This document shows positions 60,211 to 64,000 of a stretch of DNA of 64,000 bases, one piece after another (the first letter of the stretch is position 1; the number at the start of each line of letters is the position of its first letter). Below the pieces are notes generated by a model. That model ran no database searches, was not told the DNA's origin, and saw nothing but the letters and a program-made list of their open reading frames with translations. The position numbers and the translations under genes are program-made. Origin of the DNA: Bacteroidota bacterium (GTDB taxonomy: Bacteria; Bacteroidota; Bacteroidia; Chitinophagales; Chitinophagaceae); the NCBI GenBank assembly GCA_018267615.1, contig JAFDYD010000001.1, positions 18,118-82,117 of the forward strand, read 5' to 3'.

Positions 60211-60272
60211 AGAGCGGAGGAACAGAGCGGAGAGCGAATAACCCTTCGCTCTCCGCCCTGTTCCTCCGCTCT
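60211..60272. repeat. Palindrome of gagcgga words, near-perfect
   Basis: Arms 60211-60238 and 60245-60272, 28 nt with one mismatch and a 6-nt loop (agagcggaggaacagagcgg). It lies between convergent yidD and a lipoprotein gene. A single-sided gttgat word run (aaccaatcaacctctcaactc) continues after the right arm without a partner. Confidence 0.92.
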
Positions 60273-60305
60273 TCTTATCAACCAATCAACCTCTCAACTC
60301 TTCCC

Positions 60306-60902
60306 TTACTTATTCTCCGGTTTATAAATCGTCATCGGCACCAGCTTGTCTATAATTTCTCTCACTTCTTTATTCGTATAAAATTTATATATCTCAGAGA
60401 CGGAACCTGCATCAAATGAGGCAGGAATGGAAGTGTATGGACCAAAAATTTTTGTTGTACCTGTAGTGTTGATTTTTGAAATTTTGCCTGGAGGAATAAA
60501 ATAATTTTTATTGGCAACGCTGATATTTTTCCCCACGATCAATTGTTGCAAACTATCCAGTTGGGCTTTTAATTGTTCCTGTGTAATTTTTGAATTGCTT
60601 GTTGAACCCACACGTTGATAACTGCCGACAACAGTATCGTTTTTCAGATTCGCTATATAGAGACCATCATCAGGCGCTTCCAAAGTATATTTGCCCGTAG
60701 GTGTTTGTACATTCAACGTTACCGGTCCACTCGTACTAAATTCAATTTCATTTTCCTGGTGAGTAGTTCCCTCACTCACAGTAATATTTTTTTTCGAATC
60801 GTCTAGTTTTATTTCTCCGCTCGAGTACACTAAGATTGTTTTTTTGTGAGAGCAGGACGCGATCGTCGTTAAAATCAAAATGGCAAAAATTATTCTTTTC
60901 AT
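60306..60902 (-). CDS. Uncharacterised lipoprotein
   Basis: A 198-residue lipoprotein: signal MKRIIFAILILTTIASCS with the lipobox TIASC, then beta-rich sequence (TILVYSSGEIKLDDSKKNITVSEGTTHQENEIEFSTSGPVTLNVQTPTGKYTLEAPDDGLYIANLKN) and a C-terminal VREIIDKLVPMTIYKPENK. I do not recognise a family. It is convergent with yidD and downstream of sod on the same strand; the sod terminator lies just before it, so it has its own transcription start. Confidence 0.6.
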   Translation of the reverse strand: MKRIIFAILILTTIASCSHKKTILVYSSGEIKLDDSKKNITVSEGTTHQENEIEFSTSGPVTLNVQTPTGKYTLEAPDDGLYIANLKNDTVVGSYQRVGSTSNSKITQEQLKAQLDSLQQLIVGKNISVANKNYFIPPGKISKINTTGTTKIFGPYTSIPASFDAGSVSEIYKFYTNKEVREIIDKLVPMTIYKPENK

Positions 60903-60913
60903 GATGATGGTTT

Positions 60914-60950
60914 TAAAAAAATAATCCCGGTAATGATTGGTACCGGGATC
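60914..60950 (-). terminator. Terminator after superoxide dismutase
   Basis: On the minus strand, stem ATCCCGGTA / TACCGGGAT with an 8-nt loop, followed by TATTTTTTT. A strong terminator for sod. Confidence 0.85.
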
Positions 60951-60970
60951 GATGATTATTTTTTATAAAA

Positions 60971-61576
60971 TTACAATGCAGCTTCGTAACGCTTATTAAT
61001 AACATCCCAGTTCACAACATTCCAGAAAGCGGCGAGGTAATCGGCGCGCCGGTTCTGATATTTGAGATAATAAGCATGTTCCCAAACATCCACACCCAAG
61101 ATAGGCGTTCCTTTTATTTCAGCAACATCCATCAAAGGATTATCCTGGTTTGGAGTGGAAGAAATCAGCAATTTTCCATCTTGCTCAACGAGCCAGGCCC
61201 ATCCGCTTCCGAATCTTGTCATGCCTGCCTGCGCGAATTTTTCTTTGAAAGAATCAAAAGAACCGAATTCTGCTTCGATAGAATCTCCCAGTTTTCCCTT
61301 TGGAGAACCTCCTGCATTTGGTGCTAAACTCTCCCAGAAAAAACTATGGTTCCAATGTCCGCCACCGTTATTGCGAACAGCCGGACTGATGCTTCCGGCA
61401 TGCTGAACCAATTCCTCTAATGATTTTCCTTCATTCGGTGTGCCAGCAATCGCTTTATTCAGATTGTCAACATAAGCTTGGTGATGTTTCCCATGATGTA
61501 TCTGCATCGTCAATGTGTCTATGTGCGGCTCTAGTGCACTATGTGCATAAGGTAGCGCAGGTAATGTGAATGCCAT
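60971..61576 (-). CDS. sodB: Superoxide dismutase, Fe/Mn type
   Basis: A 201-residue cytosolic enzyme that removes superoxide. The N-terminal [36 protein letters not shown] holds the first metal His; [10 protein letters not shown] the second; and [28 protein letters not shown] the Asp and last His. The sequence fits the Fe/Mn family, and the metal cannot be told with certainty. A clear Bacteroidota promoter precedes it. Transcript ends at a strong terminator. Confidence 0.96.
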   Translation of the reverse strand: MAFTLPALPYAHSALEPHIDTLTMQIHHGKHHQAYVDNLNKAIAGTPNEGKSLEELVQHAGSISPAVRNNGGGHWNHSFFWESLAPNAGGSPKGKLGDSIEAEFGSFDSFKEKFAQAGMTRFGSGWAWLVEQDGKLLISSTPNQDNPLMDVAEIKGTPILGVDVWEHAYYLKYQNRRADYLAAFWNVVNWDVINKRYEAAL

Positions 61577-61619
61577 AACTATTGTTTTTGATGTTGAATG
61601 AATATTGTTGTTGGGATAA

Positions 61620-61651
61620 CAAATGTACTGATCAATGGTTGATTACTCAAA
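61620..61651 (-). promoter_or_regulatory. Bacteroidota-type promoter of superoxide dismutase
   Basis: On the minus strand TTTG (61651-61648), 20 bases, then TACATTTG (61627-61620). This is a full match to the consensus TTTG-N19/20-TAnnTTTG. Transcription would begin near 61613, giving a leader of about 37 nt. Confidence 0.6.
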
Positions 61652-61842
61652 ATGAAAATAAGAAATAAGGAAGGAAATTCTGATAAGAAAAATCTCAAAT
61701 ACGAGCGTCATTTTCATATTTTACATTTCACATCCTGATCGCGATTTTCGTTCCCATTTACCAGTAGAATAATTTCTACAATAAGAAAAAATTAAATCTT
61801 TTTTGTAGTACCTTTCTGTCTTACCAATTAAAAATTTTCAGC

Positions 61843-63213
61843 ATGAGTAAAAATTCTTCCGGGCATTCCCGTAGAAAATTTATCAATAAAATAACGCAAA
61901 GCGTTTTAGCTACAGCAATTGTTCCGGAAATAGTTTCGGCAGCCGGAAGAGCTCCGGGCATACAATTGCTAAAAAGATCTGGAATATATACTGCCAATGA
62001 TCATGTGCAGATTGCGCTTATTGGTGCAGGTGGTATGGGCAATGCAGATGCAGATACCTGCATTACTGTGCCTGGTGTAAAAATAATTGCAGCTTGCGAT
62101 TTGTATGACGGAAGATTGGAAGACGCTAAAAAGAAATATGGCAGCGATATTTTTGTTACAAAAGACTACAAAGAGATTTTATCGAGGAAAGATATAGATG
62201 CGGTTATTGTCGCAACACCCGATCATTGGCACAAAGATATTTCCATTGATGCGATGAATAGTGGCAAAGGAGTGTATTGTGAAAAACCGATGGTGCATGA
62301 TATCACCGAAGGATCTGCAGTAATCGCAGCGCAAACAAAAAACAAAGCCGTTTTCCAGGTAGGCAGCCAGGGTATGAGTTCGTTAGGAAATGAAAAAGCA
62401 AAACAACTATACGAAGCAGGAGCAATCGGTCAGCTGAATTATGCCGAAGGTTTTTGGGCAAGAAATTCTCCCGGCGGTGCATGGCAATATGAAATTCCTG
62501 CGGATGCATCAGAGAAAACAGTCGACTGGAAAAAGTTTATAAAAAATAATCCTGATCACGGATTCGATCCAAAAAGATTTTTCCGCTGGCGTTGTTATAG
62601 AGATTACGGAACTGGTGTTTCCGGTGATCTGTTCGTTCATCTTTTCTCGAGTTTGCATTTTATTGTAAGCTCTAACGGACCAGAAAAAGTAATGTCGACC
62701 GGTGGATTGAGATATTGGAAAGATGGACGCGAAGTTCCTGACGTATTATTAGGAATGTTCGATTATCCGCAAACCGATAAACATCCTGCATTTAATTTAT
62801 CACTACGCGTGAATTTTGTTGATGGTACAGCCGACAGCACATATCTCCGTCTCGTTGGCAACGAAGGGTCGATGATTGTGGAATGGGATAAAGTAACACT
62901 CACAAAAAATAAATCTTATCCACCAACAGGAAATAATGATTTAATGGTTAACAAACCGGATCCATTAGCCTACGAAAGGAAAGCAATGGTAAATGGTGAT
63001 GCAATTGTTTATAAAGCAGAGAACGGATATAAAGGTGCTCATTTTGATCATCATTATAATTGGATAAGAGCAGTTCGCGGCGGCAAACCCGTTATTGAAG
63101 ATGCATTGTTTGGTTATCGCGCTGCTGCACCCGCATTGCTTTGCATCGACAGCTATTTCCAGGAAAAAACAATCAAGTGGGATCCCGTGAAATTGGAATT
63201 GAAAAAATCATAA
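61843..63213 (+). CDS. Tat-exported Gfo/Idh/MocA oxidoreductase
   Basis: A 456-residue NAD-dependent sugar oxidoreductase with a twin-arginine signal peptide (HSRRKFINKITQSVLATAIVPEIVSAAG), so exported folded, with the cofactor. QIALIGAGGMGNADADTCITVPGVKIIAACDLYDG is the Rossmann region and CEKPMVHDITEGSAVI carries the EKP motif. GFWARNSPGGAWQYEIP and the C-terminal YRAAAPALLCIDSYFQ are family-typical of the Bacteroidota group whose members oxidise sugars at C3. The adjacent DUF1080 gene supports 3-keto-glycoside formation and cleavage. The substrate is unknown. Confidence 0.9.
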   Translation: MSKNSSGHSRRKFINKITQSVLATAIVPEIVSAAGRAPGIQLLKRSGIYTANDHVQIALIGAGGMGNADADTCITVPGVKIIAACDLYDGRLEDAKKKYGSDIFVTKDYKEILSRKDIDAVIVATPDHWHKDISIDAMNSGKGVYCEKPMVHDITEGSAVIAAQTKNKAVFQVGSQGMSSLGNEKAKQLYEAGAIGQLNYAEGFWARNSPGGAWQYEIPADASEKTVDWKKFIKNNPDHGFDPKRFFRWRCYRDYGTGVSGDLFVHLFSSLHFIVSSNGPEKVMSTGGLRYWKDGREVPDVLLGMFDYPQTDKHPAFNLSLRVNFVDGTADSTYLRLVGNEGSMIVEWDKVTLTKNKSYPPTGNNDLMVNKPDPLAYERKAMVNGDAIVYKAENGYKGAHFDHHYNWIRAVRGGKPVIEDALFGYRAAAPALLCIDSYFQEKTIKWDPVKLELKKS

Positions 63214-63264
63214 TCAAAACTGTAATTCTAATTTTTTCTTTTAGTCAATCAAAAAAATGCACAT

Positions 63265-63978
63265 ATGAATATGAAAATCACAACGACTGCTTTGGCTGCA
63301 ACATCGCTTATGTTGCTTTCATTTTTTATACCTTCTCAACAACCCAGTAATACATTAACTGCTGCTGAGAAAAAAGCCGGTTGGGTATTATTGTTTGATG
63401 GAAAGACAACCGATGCATGGAGAACGTTTAAAAATCTTCCTGATGATAGTTGGACGATTGCAAACGGAGAATTGATTTGTAAAAAAGATGGAGTAACCAA
63501 TCGCGCCGATCTCGTAACAAAAGAGGAATATGCAAGTTTTGAACTTGTATTTGATTGGAAACTTGAAAAAGGTTCTAACAGCGGGTTATTATATCACGTG
63601 TTGGAAACACATGAATCATCTTACGAAACCGGCCCGGAATACCAACTGATCGATGATCTTGGCATGACAGACAAATTAGAGAATTGGCAAAAAAGCGGCG
63701 CTGATTACGCAATGCATCCTCCATCGAAAATAGCTGCAAAACCAGCGGGACAATATAATCACACGCGCATTCTTGTTAATGGCGCTCATGTAGAACATTG
63801 GTTGAATGGAGTGAAAGTGGCAGACTTTACCGCGTGGACACCCGAATGGGAAAAATTAAAAGCCGAAGGCAAATGGAAAGATTATCCAGATTATGGTAAA
63901 GCCAAATCCGGCCTCATCGCTATACAAGACCACGGAGGCGGAATTAGATTTAAGAATATGAAGATCAGGAAAATTTAA
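63265..63978 (+). CDS. DUF1080 / 3-keto-disaccharide hydrolase domain protein
   Basis: A 237-residue secreted protein: signal peptide MNMKITTTALAATSLMLLSFFIPS, then GWVLLFDGKTTDAWRTFKNLPDDSWTIANGELICK and FELVFDWKLEKGSNSGLLYHVLET, the DUF1080 signature, with a beta-jellyroll pattern to GGGIRFKNMKIRKI. Members hydrolyse 3-keto-glycosides made by Gfo/Idh/MocA oxidases; such an enzyme lies 51 bases upstream, so they likely form an operon, which may continue beyond the window end. Confidence 0.88.
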   Translation: MNMKITTTALAATSLMLLSFFIPSQQPSNTLTAAEKKAGWVLLFDGKTTDAWRTFKNLPDDSWTIANGELICKKDGVTNRADLVTKEEYASFELVFDWKLEKGSNSGLLYHVLETHESSYETGPEYQLIDDLGMTDKLENWQKSGADYAMHPPSKIAAKPAGQYNHTRILVNGAHVEHWLNGVKVADFTAWTPEWEKLKAEGKWKDYPDYGKAKSGLIAIQDHGGGIRFKNMKIRKI

Positions 63979-64000
63979 ATATCTGAACTGGGATTTATAA

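Noticed and set aside
1..64000. CRISPR array, prophage, IS element or rRNA operon
   Set aside because: No regular direct repeat-spacer pattern, transposase, integrase, phage structural gene or rRNA-like sequence was found.

Overview
The window is chromosomal DNA of a Bacteroidota bacterium, most likely of the Chitinophagaceae or a close relative. The signs are a type IX secretion sorting tail (43072-44250), gliding proteins GldC and GldE, a MeaB GTPase, DUF4290 next to murA, the gene order nadK-DUF6089-uppS-bamA-skp-skp-murI, promoters of the TTTG-N19/20-TAnnTTTG type, and little use of Shine-Dalgarno sequences. I found no rRNA, tRNA, CRISPR array, insertion sequence or prophage. Most genes are core metabolism and cell envelope.

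Layout. 0.1-5.6 kb: fabH, an OsmC/methyltransferase pair, a lipid-type hydrolase and a multi-spanning acyltransferase. 5.9-12.8 kb: typA, meaB, two family 2 glycosyltransferases, a lone Lon N-domain protein, coaX and lptC. 12.9-17.6 kb: a four-gene drug efflux operon (TetR, EmrA-type, EmrB-type, TolC-type) behind a double operator. 18.3-28.3 kb: an SDR, lysS, a probable aromatic amino acid catabolism operon (flavin reductase, membrane protein, fumarylacetoacetase-type hydrolase), a beta-lactamase-like secreted protein, a fatty acid hydroxylase, DUF2400 and a cystathionine gamma-synthase/lyase. 28.7-35.0 kb: four secreted PepSY-like paralogues, asnB, DUF2911 and an ACP phosphodiesterase. 35.2-43 kb: a deoxyhypusine synthase-like gene, TPR, rpiB, tatC, gldE, gmk, murA, DUF4290. 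44.4-58.1 kb: glycosyltransferase, gldC, yqeY, cvpA, CBS protein and a run of envelope genes ending with bamA, two skp genes and murI. 58.2-64 kb: a duplicated-domain lipoprotein, rpmH-rnpA-yidD, Fe/Mn superoxide dismutase, and a Tat-exported Gfo/Idh/MocA oxidoreductase paired with a DUF1080 glycoside hydrolase (oxidative sugar cleavage).

The most unusual property is not a gene. At least 23 gene borders carry a long palindrome with arms of roughly 16 to 105 nt. Each palindrome differs in sequence, but the arms are built from degenerate short repeated words, and the same few words recur in palindromes many kb apart (acaaggtacaag, aacgctaaacgc, gttgattagttgat, aaatgtggaaatgtgg, gagcggag, ctttgcgactttgcg). 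They lie between convergent, tandem and divergent genes, and several run into stop codons or carry promoter elements. They also create false N-terminal extensions of open reading frames, so many start codons given here are internal to the longest frame. A separate composite element near 32.6-32.8 kb, with several cccgtaggg hairpins, resembles REP/BIME repeats.

Other points of note: rnpA lacks any ATG, GTG or TTG at the place where homology says it starts; MurA has Asp in place of the catalytic Cys; short unannotated frames lie next to lysS and tatC. All functional calls come from reading the translated sequence and remembered family features; no database search was run.
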